Made by a program: the position numbers and the translations under genes. A stretch of DNA of 64,000 nt. Origin: Niallia taxi (lineage in GTDB: Bacteria; Bacillota; Bacilli; Bacillales; Cytobacillaceae). Shown here piece by piece: positions 54,508-63,039 of the stretch. The stretch covers positions 3,706,001 through 3,770,000 of the forward strand of contig NZ_CP102589.1 of NCBI RefSeq assembly GCF_032818155.1. The letters are read 5' to 3'. Below the pieces are notes generated by a model. That model did not search any database. It was not told the origin of the DNA and worked only from the letters and a program-made list of their open reading frames with translations. Positions within the stretch are counted from its first letter, which is position 1, and each line of letters starts with the position of its first letter.

Positions 54508-55317
54508 TTTAGCAGGATGAAATGTCACACTTGCGGACTTTTTTGCTGCTGTCTCCTTGTCAATGCTTTCCTGAAGGGCAGCCATTTTCTTTAGGGATCG
54601 GATAGCTGTTTCAAGATGTTCTGCTGCAGGTCTTGCTGTAAATAAAAGATATTGTAAACCGTATCCAATATAATAAATCGGTGTCAACACCTTCTTAACA
54701 TGCTTATTACGGATAATGTACAGCTCGTAAGCAAGGGACAGAACTACGAAAAGGACCACAATCCCATCTATTTGGTTCGAATACGGAATAAGCCAAACAA
54801 TTAAACTGATAAGACTAATAAAAATCACCAAATTTAAGTGGCAGGCTTCACTTATACGGGACTGGCTTTTTACATTTTCTAGTGTAAGCTCCTCGTTTTT
54901 ATTAAAGCAATTGGCAGCCATATGTTCTGCTGCATGGTATTTACCGAGCGGTGTGAGCTTGAAGATCATTAAGTATAAGATGATAAATATGATAACAGCT
55001 ATTTCGATCTCCGTTGCACTTAAATTTCCTATCGACCAGCTTCCTTTGGACATGACAAAAAGAAATAAAAATCCAAAAACAAACAGTGATATAAAGGACT
55101 TCCATGTATCAAGGAATGTTCGGATAAAAAACCACATGCCTCTTACAATGGGAACTTTCTGCAAATATTTGTCGATATCAAAGTCATCGATTTCTTCCTC
55201 TTTCGCTTTAATTTGGTGTGTCGTCTTGATTTCGCCATTTTTACGGACTGAGATTACTTTGACATCATCAGACTGAAACTTAACGCCATTGATTAGCGCT
55301 TTTCCTCCATACTTCAT
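54505..55317 (-). CDS. DUF1385 family membrane protein (YqhQ-like)
   Basis: The 270-residue protein starts with the DUF1385 signature MKYGGKALINGVK, has VPIVRGMWFFI, the AAEHMAANCF histidine motif and about four to five TM segments. The family is related to YqhQ and its function is unknown. The conserved YHAAEH and HLNLV positions suggest metal or substrate binding. It is monocistronic. Confidence 0.85.
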   Translation of the reverse strand: MKYGGKALINGVKFQSDDVKVISVRKNGEIKTTHQIKAKEEEIDDFDIDKYLQKVPIVRGMWFFIRTFLDTWKSFISLFVFGFLFLFVMSKGSWSIGNLSATEIEIAVIIFIILYLMIFKLTPLGKYHAAEHMAANCFNKNEELTLENVKSQSRISEACHLNLVIFISLISLIVWLIPYSNQIDGIVVLFVVLSLAYELYIIRNKHVKKVLTPIYYIGYGLQYLLFTARPAAEHLETAIRSLKKMAALQESIDKETAAKKSASVTFHPAK

Positions 55318-55455
55318 AAAGGGTCTCCATTTTCCACAAGATTTTTTTCACTTCATTTATATAATATATTCCCCAATTGCACAATAAATGTGCTGCAATC
55401 ATATGTTTGTGTCCTAATTTATAGACGTATAGGCATACATATTGGTTTCATGGAT

Positions 55456-56325
55456 TTATTCAATGCTGCGCCATAAGTAAAGGGAAGCATAGCTTAAATA
55501 GGGCTCCCAAGCTGGGATTAATTGCTCCATCTCTTCTTTCGTCGGCTTTGCTTCAAGTCCAAGCAGTTTCTTTAATGCATTTTGGATGCCGATATCTGCA
55601 ATCGGGAATAAATTCTGCCGTCCAAGTCCGAATAAAAGCACATTCTGAATCGTCCATTGGCCAATTCCTCTGTAGACGATTAATTCCTTCATAATCTCTT
55701 CATCTGTTCTATCATAAAGGCTCTCTAAGCTAAGCCTGCCTTCAGCAATTTCCTTCGATATATCAATAATATATTCTGCTTTTCTTGTGCTGAATTGCAG
55801 CTCTCTCAATTCCTCTACTGTTAGTGCTGCAACACGATCAGGACTCGGGTAAAACCATGCCCCGTTAACTTCTGTTCCGTATGCTTTCACAAATCTTTCT
55901 GTTAAGGTATACGCAAATTTAATATTAAGCTGCTGATGGATGATGCATTTTACGAGACAATTATATGGATGAAAATCGAGCACAAGTGGTGTTCCGAAAT
56001 GACTGTTAAAGAGCTCCTTCAATTCTGTGCCTTGAAAATGCTCATGAACATCAATAAGTGAGCTTTCCCACTGAAAAATCCTTGTAAGCTCTCGAATAAC
56101 TTCCTCTTCATGCTTTATTGGTATTCCTTCTAGCTGGAAGACAGGTCCTTCCGTTGTACCAATTGCTTTCACCTTGGCAACTATTTTTTCATTTTCTAAA
56201 CCAATAGGCACCTTTACGGACCTTTCTGTGGCATCTACTTGATGTAATGGGTCTAACGCTAAGCGGCTTAACACAAGATCAAAATTATATGGACCTAAAA
56301 CCGGGACAATACGCAATAGAATCAC
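55456..56325 (-). CDS. DNA-3-methyladenine glycosylase II (AlkA family)
   Basis: The 289-residue protein has an AlkA-like N domain and an HhH-GPD domain with IVYRGIGQWTIQNVLLFGLG and the catalytic Asp in FPIADIGIQ. It removes alkylated bases from DNA. The GTG start has only a weak ribosome site. B. subtilis YfjP is the likely counterpart, also close to pdaA. Confidence 0.88.
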   Translation of the reverse strand: MILLRIVPVLGPYNFDLVLSRLALDPLHQVDATERSVKVPIGLENEKIVAKVKAIGTTEGPVFQLEGIPIKHEEEVIRELTRIFQWESSLIDVHEHFQGTELKELFNSHFGTPLVLDFHPYNCLVKCIIHQQLNIKFAYTLTERFVKAYGTEVNGAWFYPSPDRVAALTVEELRELQFSTRKAEYIIDISKEIAEGRLSLESLYDRTDEEIMKELIVYRGIGQWTIQNVLLFGLGRQNLFPIADIGIQNALKKLLGLEAKPTKEEMEQLIPAWEPYLSYASLYLWRSIE

Positions 56326-56392
56326 CTGTTCTGTTTTCCACTATTATAGCATGGATATATGTGGAAGTTCTATGAAACATCCTATACTTTTA

Positions 56393-56430
56393 CAAAAAGA
56401 AAACAAGCCCACAGTAAAATGGGCTTGTTA
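56393..56430 (-). terminator. Intrinsic terminator of pdaA
   Basis: AACAAGCCCA pairs with TGGGCTTGTT (56402-56411 with 56420-56429), and the minus strand goes on into T residues. Confidence 0.85.
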
Positions 56431-56432
56431 GT

Positions 56433-57212
56433 TTATTTCTTCTGCTTTGCCATAAAATCATCAAGGTTTTTAAATGTATAGCCTCTTTTCTTCAAGTCTT
56501 TGATTGATTGCTCAAGGGCATCTGCATTATCTTTAGACACAGTATGAAGGAGCATAATGCAGCCTGGATGGGCCTGCTTCATAATATTATCATAGCTGTA
56601 TTGCCAGCCTCTTTGCTGATCTGTTTTCCAATCGACAAACGCAAGTGACCAAAACACCTGTGTATATCCCAGCTCCTTGCCGAGCATCAATGTCCGCTCA
56701 CTGAAAATACCGCGGGGCGGCCGTAAGTATTTCATGCCTTTTTTTCCAGTTATCGCTTCTGTTTCTTTCGCAACCTTCTCTAGCTCTTCCTTCAGTCTTT
56801 GATCAGAAACTTGTGTAAAGTCTGGGTGATGATAGGAATGATTTCCAATTATATGACCTTCGTCAGCCATTCGTTTCACTAAATCTGTGGCACTTTGCAA
56901 ATAGTGTCCTGTCACAAAAAAAGTGGCCGGTACCTTTTCTTTTTTCAGTACATCAAGGATTTTTCCTGTATAGCCATTTTCATAACCATTATCAAATGTC
57001 AGGTACAAGACCTTCTCATCAGGACTGTCCTTATAAAAAGCTCCATATTTTCCTAATAGATCATCAAGCGGCTGCCCTGCTTCCGCTGGCTGCTCATTGC
57101 TTGATTTTTTGAAGCCCCAGTGCTGTGGCTGGTTGGATACGTTCGCCATTACTGGATGCTGAATGAGCAGAAACATAACGAAAAAAGCCGAAATTAATTT
57201 ATACTGCTTCAC
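56433..57212 (-). CDS. pdaA: Delta-lactam-biosynthetic de-N-acetylase PdaA
   Basis: The 259-residue protein has a signal peptide, a linker and a NodB polysaccharide deacetylase domain with TFDNGYENG, the metal-binding GNHSYHHPDF and LRPPRG motifs. It deacetylates muramic acid so that muramic delta-lactam forms in the spore cortex. The GTG at 57212 has GGAGG seven bases upstream and matches the start of the signal peptide; the longer TTG start has none. Expression from a forespore promoter is expected. Confidence 0.92.
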   Translation of the reverse strand: MKQYKLISAFFVMFLLIQHPVMANVSNQPQHWGFKKSSNEQPAEAGQPLDDLLGKYGAFYKDSPDEKVLYLTFDNGYENGYTGKILDVLKKEKVPATFFVTGHYLQSATDLVKRMADEGHIIGNHSYHHPDFTQVSDQRLKEELEKVAKETEAITGKKGMKYLRPPRGIFSERTLMLGKELGYTQVFWSLAFVDWKTDQQRGWQYSYDNIMKQAHPGCIMLLHTVSKDNADALEQSIKDLKKRGYTFKNLDDFMAKQKK

Positions 57213-57287
57213 CTTTCTCCCTCCTTTTAACAAATCTAAACTTATTATTTGTTAGAAGAAGGGAAAAATGATTGGTAAATTAAACAA

Positions 57288-58817
57288 TCATTTATAAACA
57301 GGTTCTTTAAACTGAGTGAGCTTTTCTAATGATGATTTTTCAATATCCTCATGCAGGGAATTGCCATGAGAATCCATAGTCACAACGGCACGGAAGCCTT
57401 CCACCTGCAAATGCCACATTGCTTCTGGGATACCAAATTGCATAAGGTCCACTCCTTTAACTTCCTTTATGCAATCAGCATAATACTGGGCTGCACCGCC
57501 GATTGCATTTAAGTAGACGCCGCCATGCTCTGCTAAAGCATTTAAGGTTTTCGTGCCCATCCCGCCTTTGCCCATGACAGCACGGATGCCGAATTTCTTC
57601 ATAATATCCCCTTGATATGGCTCCTCACGAATACTCGTTGTTGGTCCTGCCGCTTTCACATGCCATATGTCTTCATCATCTTTTAGCATTACTGGCCCGC
57701 AATGGTAGATAACTTGTCCGTTTAAATCAACAGGAGAATCGTTTGTGCTCAAGTATTTATGAATAGCATCTCTGCCGGTATACATCATTCCGCTGATTTC
57801 AACAACATCACCGACTTTCAGCCGACGGATTTCCTCCTCAGAGATTGGTGCATGAAGCTTAATGACTGTATCCTCGGCAGCTGATTTTTTTTTGTCGGTG
57901 AAGGTAATTTTCTCTCCATCCTGGTATTTCCATGCAATAATGCTGCCTGTATTTGCATCAAGCTTTATTCCTAATCTGCGAAATGCCCAGCAATTATATG
58001 CAACAGATACGAAAAAGCTTGCAGGAATGCGATTCATCACCCCAATTTTGCAGCCAAGCAAAGTCGTTTCTCCGCCAAACCCCATTGTACCGATTCCAAG
58101 CTTATTAGCATTTTCCATGATATATGCTTCCAGCTCTGCAAGCTCCGCATTTTCATTAACATCGTCAACAGTCCGGAAAAGCTGTTCCTTTGCTAAATCA
58201 TATCCGCTTGAACGGTCTCCTCCTATTCCCACACCAATAAAGCCGGCACTGCAGCCTTGTCCTTGTGCTTGATAAACAGAGTGGAGAATGCATTTGCGAA
58301 TCCCGTCCAAGTCCCTGCCAGCTCTTCCTAGCCCATCAAGCTCACAAGGCAAACTGTATTGAATATTTTTGTTTTCACAACCGCCGCCTTTTAAGATTAA
58401 TCCAATATCTATGTAATCCTTTTCCCACTGCTCAAATTTAATGACAGGTGTTCCTGCTCCTAAATTATTGCCACTGTTTACTCCATGAAGCGAATCTACA
58501 GAATTAGGACGGAGCTTGCCTTTTTGTGTTGCCAATTCTATGCATTCATGAATTACTGCCTTTATTTCCAGTTGGTTTGTGCCAACAGGTGTCTTAATCT
58601 TAAATGTTGGAAGCCCTGTATCCTGACAAATTGGTGACACTTCCATATCGGCCATCCCGATGTTCTCTTGAATTGTTTCAAGGCTCATCGCCGATCTCGT
58701 TCCAGCACTTTCCCATTGCGCTGCTGATTTGATGGCGCGGCGGACATCCTTCGGCAGATTTGTAGATGTTTCTTCAATCAATTGATATATACTTGCCCTT
58801 AAAGCTTCGATATTCAT
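57288..58817 (-). CDS. fumA: Class I fumarate hydratase (fused alpha and beta domains)
   Basis: The 509-residue protein has the N-terminal Fe-S hydrolyase alpha domain with cysteines in SPICQDTG, GQGCSAGF and LLGCKIG, and a C-terminal beta domain from about 325 (GRDAIHKY, HCGPVM, GKGGMGT). It interconverts fumarate and malate with an oxygen-sensitive [4Fe-4S] cluster. It is monocistronic. The organism probably also has a class II enzyme elsewhere. Confidence 0.92.
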   Translation of the reverse strand: MNIEALRASIYQLIEETSTNLPKDVRRAIKSAAQWESAGTRSAMSLETIQENIGMADMEVSPICQDTGLPTFKIKTPVGTNQLEIKAVIHECIELATQKGKLRPNSVDSLHGVNSGNNLGAGTPVIKFEQWEKDYIDIGLILKGGGCENKNIQYSLPCELDGLGRAGRDLDGIRKCILHSVYQAQGQGCSAGFIGVGIGGDRSSGYDLAKEQLFRTVDDVNENAELAELEAYIMENANKLGIGTMGFGGETTLLGCKIGVMNRIPASFFVSVAYNCWAFRRLGIKLDANTGSIIAWKYQDGEKITFTDKKKSAAEDTVIKLHAPISEEEIRRLKVGDVVEISGMMYTGRDAIHKYLSTNDSPVDLNGQVIYHCGPVMLKDDEDIWHVKAAGPTTSIREEPYQGDIMKKFGIRAVMGKGGMGTKTLNALAEHGGVYLNAIGGAAQYYADCIKEVKGVDLMQFGIPEAMWHLQVEGFRAVVTMDSHGNSLHEDIEKSSLEKLTQFKEPVYK

Positions 58818-58923
58818 TTATTTTTCCCCCTCAACCCTTTTTAAAGCATGTCTACCTTCCTAAATTATACTCTTACTCATAAATCTGCAACAGTAATTTG
58901 TAATCGTTTTCATAATTACAAAG

Positions 58924-58949
58924 TAAAAAAGCCCCTTAGCGGAGCTTTC
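58924..58949 (-). terminator. Intrinsic terminator of the SE1561-type gene
   Basis: AAAGCCCC pairs imperfectly with GGAGCTTT (58928-58935 with 58941-58948), followed by a T run on the minus strand. Confidence 0.75.
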
Positions 58950-58952
58950 TCA

Positions 58953-59141
58953 TTATTCATCTCTATGTTTAAATTCATTACATTTCGATTCAATATCATC
59001 GATCATCTCAATCAAGCGGTCGATATCCTCAAGCTCCGCCTCTTCCGGATCAATAGCATCCAACACATCAAGAAACATATTTAATCTCGTTTTCAAAAAA
59101 TCTACTTGTTCATTTTTGTTTGTAATAGAAGTGCCCAACAA
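58953..59141 (-). CDS. SE1561 family small protein
   Basis: The 62-residue acidic protein (LNMFLDVLDAIDPEEAELEDIDRLIEMIDDIE) matches the SE1561 family as I remember it. The function is unknown. It starts with one of two adjacent TTG codons, with AAAGGAG six to nine bases upstream. A similar small gene lies near pdaA in other Bacilli. Confidence 0.7.
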   Translation of the reverse strand: MLGTSITNKNEQVDFLKTRLNMFLDVLDAIDPEEAELEDIDRLIEMIDDIESKCNEFKHRDE

Positions 59142-59264
59142 AAATCTCTCCTTTCACTTTCATATCCATCGTACCGAAAATATCAGCTTCCGGCAATCTT
59201 TTTCCTTCTATACTTATGTTTGCACAATAACACATTTTTTACACCTGTCACCATTTTTGTTCCG

Positions 59265-59299
59265 AAAAAAAAGATCACCTACAGGTAATATAGGTGACG
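59265..59299 (-). terminator. Intrinsic terminator of the YtxH-like gene
   Basis: A TCACCTA/TAGGTGA stem (59275-59281 with 59291-59297) is followed by eight T residues on the minus strand. Confidence 0.8.
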
Positions 59300-59351
59300 A
59301 GTTCGATTTTTTTTATGTTACACTATACTATACGTGCGTTTCGCATCATAA

Positions 59352-59843
59352 TTATAAGGTAGCCTTTTCCCTTTCTATAAGGGAGTGGTCTTGTGCAACT
59401 ACAGGGAGAAGCTCTGAATCATTGGATGAGTTAGTGTTCATTCCAATCTGGGACTTTGTCTCCTGTAATTTATGTTGGATAGACTGATATTGGCGCTTTG
59501 ATTGAAAGTAAAGCTGCTTGAAATCTCCTGCTATTTCTTTTAAATCCTGTGTTCTTGCATTGATTGTGTTTTGAATATGCTGAAACATCGTTTGGCTGTC
59601 ATTCATAACCTCTCGCATTGTATCACTTAAATAATGCAATTTTTCACTAGTATCTTGCTTTACTTGAGCAGGATTTTCTCTTAGCTCATGTACTAGCTGG
59701 TTGGTTGAATCCTTCCACTGCTGCACTTTCACCTTAGCATTTGTCCTTGTTGTACGATCCATGAGGGATAATGTTGTCCCGATGACACCGCCGATGACAA
59801 TTCCAGCCAATAGTTTACTGTTTCCCTTGTTTTCATTAGACAT
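59352..59843 (-). CDS. YtxH-like membrane-anchored coiled-coil protein
   Basis: The 163-residue protein has an N-terminal glycine-rich TM (LLAGIVIGGVIGTTLSL, about 11-27) typical of YtxH proteins, then a long helical, probably coiled-coil region. Such proteins are tied to general stress in Bacilli, but their role is unclear. GGGAG lies before the ATG. It is divergent from yfkAB. Confidence 0.7.
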   Translation of the reverse strand: MSNENKGNSKLLAGIVIGGVIGTTLSLMDRTTRTNAKVKVQQWKDSTNQLVHELRENPAQVKQDTSEKLHYLSDTMREVMNDSQTMFQHIQNTINARTQDLKEIAGDFKQLYFQSKRQYQSIQHKLQETKSQIGMNTNSSNDSELLPVVAQDHSLIEREKATL

Positions 59844-59947
59844 CAGATCATCTCCCTTTTTTATATCAATACTTGTCTATTTCCCATATGATTGGAGATT
59901 TAAACAAGCAGATGCTTAATACGCAACTTTTTCAAAGGAGTAATATC

Positions 59948-61072
59948 ATGATTTCTCAAAAAAATCCGATTGTAAATCCTAAGAACGACCCTTGGGAAGC
60001 TTATATGGATATAACCCAGCATGGAGGGATGACCCTCTCCAATATAGAATTTACAACCACAACTTTATGTAATATGCGCTGTGAGCATTGTGCAGTCGGT
60101 TACACCCTTCAGCCGAAGGACCCGAACGCCTTGCCAATTGATTTGTTGCTGAAAAGACTTGATGAAATACCACATCTTCGCTCTATGAGCATTACAGGCG
60201 GTGAGCCAATGATGAGTCGCAGGTCTGTGGAAAACTATGTTGTTCCGTTATTTAAATACGCCCACAGCAGGGGTGTAAAAACACAAATTAACTCTAACTT
60301 GACTCTTGATCTTGGCCGCTATGAGCCGATTATTCCTTATTTGGATGTCCTTCATATCTCCCATAACTGGGGCACAGAAGAAGAGTTTGCAGAAAGAGGC
60401 TTTGCGATGATGGCAAGAAAGCCGTCATATGAGCATAGAGGAAAGCTTTTCCAAAACATCATCACAAATAGCCGGGCATTGGTCGAGGCTGGTGTTGTCG
60501 TATCAGCGGAAACGATGCTGAACAAGCAAACACTGCCTTACTTAGAGCATATTCACCGCCAAATTGTTGACGAAATGAAATGTCAGCGCCATGAAATTCA
60601 TCCTATGTACCCTTCTGACTTCGCTTCTACTATGGAAACTTTGTCACTAGAGGAAATGCGTCATAGCATTCATCATTTACTTGATATTAGAGATGAAAAT
60701 GTATGGATGCTTTTTGGTACACTCCCGTTTTATCCATGCAGCAGCACAAAAGAAGATCAGGAGCTTTTAAAACGTTTATACGCAAGTAAAAACGTCACTG
60801 TCCGCAATGATCCAGACGGCCGTTCCCGTTTGAATGTTAACATCTTCTCAGGAGATGTTATCGTTACAGACTTCGGTGATACACCAGCCCTTGGAAATAT
60901 TAAAACAGATAAGCTTCCTGACATTTTCGAGAAGTGGATGGCAACAGACCTTGCTTCCTCACTTAACTGCCATTGCCCAAGTGTGCAATGTCTTGGTCCG
61001 AACGTGCTTGTCAAAAACAGCTATTATCGTGATATCGACTTCACAAAAAACACAGCATTAATAACACGCTAA
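59948..61072 (+). CDS. yfkAB: Radical SAM protein YfkAB
   Basis: From the ATG at 59948 (AAAGGAG 7 bases upstream) the protein has 374 residues. The radical SAM cysteines are in TLCNMRCEHC, with the SAM-binding GGEP motif, and a second Cys cluster near the C terminus (CHCPSVQC), as for an auxiliary Fe-S site. It matches YfkA and YfkB of B. subtilis in one frame. The substrate is unknown. Confidence 0.88.
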   Translation: MISQKNPIVNPKNDPWEAYMDITQHGGMTLSNIEFTTTTLCNMRCEHCAVGYTLQPKDPNALPIDLLLKRLDEIPHLRSMSITGGEPMMSRRSVENYVVPLFKYAHSRGVKTQINSNLTLDLGRYEPIIPYLDVLHISHNWGTEEEFAERGFAMMARKPSYEHRGKLFQNIITNSRALVEAGVVVSAETMLNKQTLPYLEHIHRQIVDEMKCQRHEIHPMYPSDFASTMETLSLEEMRHSIHHLLDIRDENVWMLFGTLPFYPCSSTKEDQELLKRLYASKNVTVRNDPDGRSRLNVNIFSGDVIVTDFGDTPALGNIKTDKLPDIFEKWMATDLASSLNCHCPSVQCLGPNVLVKNSYYRDIDFTKNTALITR

Positions 61073-61076
61073 AATA

Positions 61077-61102
61077 AAAGCAGCGATGATTATCGCTGCT
61101 TT
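61077..61102. terminator. Bidirectional terminator between yfkAB and yfkD
   Basis: A perfect 11-bp stem (61077-61087 with 61092-61102) with a four-base loop separates two convergent genes. Confidence 0.9.
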
Positions 61103-61107
61103 GTTTA

Positions 61108-61926
61108 TTATCTCGGTTTTTCGCTTGCAAGGAATCCAAAGGAAACATGATCCTGAACAGGAATCCACGCCCCGATGCCTTGGGATGTAACGTTTTTGAC
61201 GACAATCGACTTTTTACCACCCTTAAGCATTAAATACACTTCGCCGTATGTGACCTTTCCTTTTTCATTTACAGCAGGTGCATATCCGTATAAATAGCCT
61301 AGTCTTTTGGCTGGGATGTTATAAATTTGGTCTTTTTTCGTTCCAGTTCCTATCACTGTTTCAAAGGCAAGTGACAGCCCTGAATTTTGCATTGCTTTTA
61401 GCATCATCATTTTTTTGACTTCTTCTGCATTCGGTATTTTAGCTGTCAAACCGCCTCTGATGATTTTTTGAGATTCTTGTACATAATGGATTTGATATGG
61501 CGCCTTTCCACCTCTGTTGTCATAAAAATTCGTATTTATTTTTTGGTATTCCCAGTTTGGAGCTGTTTCTGTCGACTCGTAGTTTAATGGCCATTGACCA
61601 ATATAAACAATCGCTTTATAACCAATTGCAAAAGGTGTGCTGTTAACAGTTGTCTCATTAAGCATGCGAATCAAGTCAGGGTTCTCTATTTTCACCTTTG
61701 AGGAATTAATAAGCGTCTGTGTCAGCTCACTTGGCTGCAGCTTCGGCAAGTCCTGAGAAGGATTTGGATAGGTGTTTTCCTTCGTGATATTCATGACTGA
61801 ATTCGGGATAGCAACAAGCTTTGATTTTGGCATATCTTGCTTGTCCTTCGGTTTTTCTGCAAATGCTGGTGCAATATTAGGCAGCATCATTAGAAAAGCT
61901 AATAGAATAATACCAATGCGTTTCAA
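61108..61926 (-). CDS. yfkD: YfkD family secreted protein
   Basis: The 272-residue protein has a signal peptide (cleavage near AFA at about 23) and a unique YfkD domain (VYIGQWPLNYES, NTNFYDNRGG, RLGYLYGYAPAVNEKG). The function is unknown. The TTG start follows GGAG. Position next to yfkAB and chaA matches B. subtilis. Confidence 0.88.
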   Translation of the reverse strand: MKRIGIILLAFLMMLPNIAPAFAEKPKDKQDMPKSKLVAIPNSVMNITKENTYPNPSQDLPKLQPSELTQTLINSSKVKIENPDLIRMLNETTVNSTPFAIGYKAIVYIGQWPLNYESTETAPNWEYQKINTNFYDNRGGKAPYQIHYVQESQKIIRGGLTAKIPNAEEVKKMMMLKAMQNSGLSLAFETVIGTGTKKDQIYNIPAKRLGYLYGYAPAVNEKGKVTYGEVYLMLKGGKKSIVVKNVTSQGIGAWIPVQDHVSFGFLASEKPR

Positions 61927-62026
61927 ATTAAAGAACTCCTTTCAAACCTAACAGTAATGTTTACTGTTATTTTTTTCGGAGTTCGCCTAGATTATGCTAC
62001 TTTAAGACAACAATTTTTTTTAGATG

Positions 62027-62638
62027 CTATTTAATCGCCAATTTATCCATTATCCCGCAGCAAATTGGATGGAACACTTGAATGGCAGGTCCGATTCCAA
62101 TCGCAATAATGACTGTTCCAACTCCGATTGGTCCATTAACCATAAAGGCAAAAATCAATGCCAAAATCTCTCCGATTAGCTTGGATGCCATGATATTAAG
62201 ACCAAAGCGTTCCTGAAGACTCACCATAAATTCGTCAATGGGATTCAAAGGAAAACTCGCTTGCAAATATAGAGAAATTCCCAGTCCGATAATAACAAGT
62301 CCACCAATTAACAGGAGCAGCTGATTCATAAACAGAAAATAATTGAAAACGTTTATAAGATGAGCCATCCAAAAATCAACAAAAAACCCGAGAATAAACA
62401 CAGTGAACAATGACAGCAATGCAGGTTTTCTCCTTAGCAAAAGTGCATTAACGAAGATTAGCAGAATCCCGATTATGACAATCCAGCTGCCAATTGTTAA
62501 GCCAATTAATGCCGACAAGCCAACATTCAAGGCATCCCAAGGTCCTGCTCCCAAATTCGCTTTAATGGTCAATGTCGCCCCAAATGACAAAATCAACAGC
62601 CCAACAACATAAAAAAGGCTACGGTAAAACAAAGCCAT
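62027..62638 (-). CDS. YczE/YyaS family membrane protein
   Basis: The 203-residue protein has about five TM segments and the family motif KANLGAGPWDALNVGLS near the N terminus, with FPLNPIDEFMV later. YczE-type proteins have been linked to lipopeptide production in B. subtilis, but their mechanism is unknown. GGAGG lies before the ATG. It is monocistronic. Confidence 0.8.
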   Translation of the reverse strand: MALFYRSLFYVVGLLILSFGATLTIKANLGAGPWDALNVGLSALIGLTIGSWIVIIGILLIFVNALLLRRKPALLSLFTVFILGFFVDFWMAHLINVFNYFLFMNQLLLLIGGLVIIGLGISLYLQASFPLNPIDEFMVSLQERFGLNIMASKLIGEILALIFAFMVNGPIGVGTVIIAIGIGPAIQVFHPICCGIMDKLAIK

Positions 62639-63039
62639 ATGATAACTCCTCCCTTCATTTAAGCTCGTCTTTTATACATATGCGCTAGTCCCAGAAAACT
62701 TGTACAAAAACCTTAAAATTAAATTAACTGAATATTTACATTAATCTAAATTTATATTATAATAGGCTTATCAAACAAAAGGAGGGCAGCTAATCACTTC
62801 GCTTAATACAAAAGGAGGATAGACCATTTTTGACAAAGGACAGTTTAGCATTAACCGTATCTATTAAAGAAAAGTTGGTGGTGGTCCGATGGAAGCGACT
62901 TGATTTTGTCCAAGGAACATAAGCAAACAATAATTATACTTATTTAGCCTAAATCAAAACGATAAAGGTGATGCCATCTATAAAAAGCCGTCCAGCTGTA
63001 AAGAAAGCTGGACGGCTTTATATTTTTTCTAAGGACAGT
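62639..63039. other. Gap upstream of YczE gene, with possible mini-ORF
   Basis: The 401-base gap holds the promoter region of the YczE-type gene, two GGAGG motifs (near 62782 and 62815), a possible 30-codon frame starting TTG at 62830 and ending at 62922, and the chaA terminator. I cannot assign the mini-ORF a family; it may be chance. Confidence 0.35.
62984..63028. terminator. Bidirectional terminator after chaA
   Basis: A perfect 14-bp GC-rich stem (62984-62997 with 63006-63019) is followed by T-rich sequence on the plus strand and A/T on the other; it lies just past the chaA stop. Confidence 0.85.
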
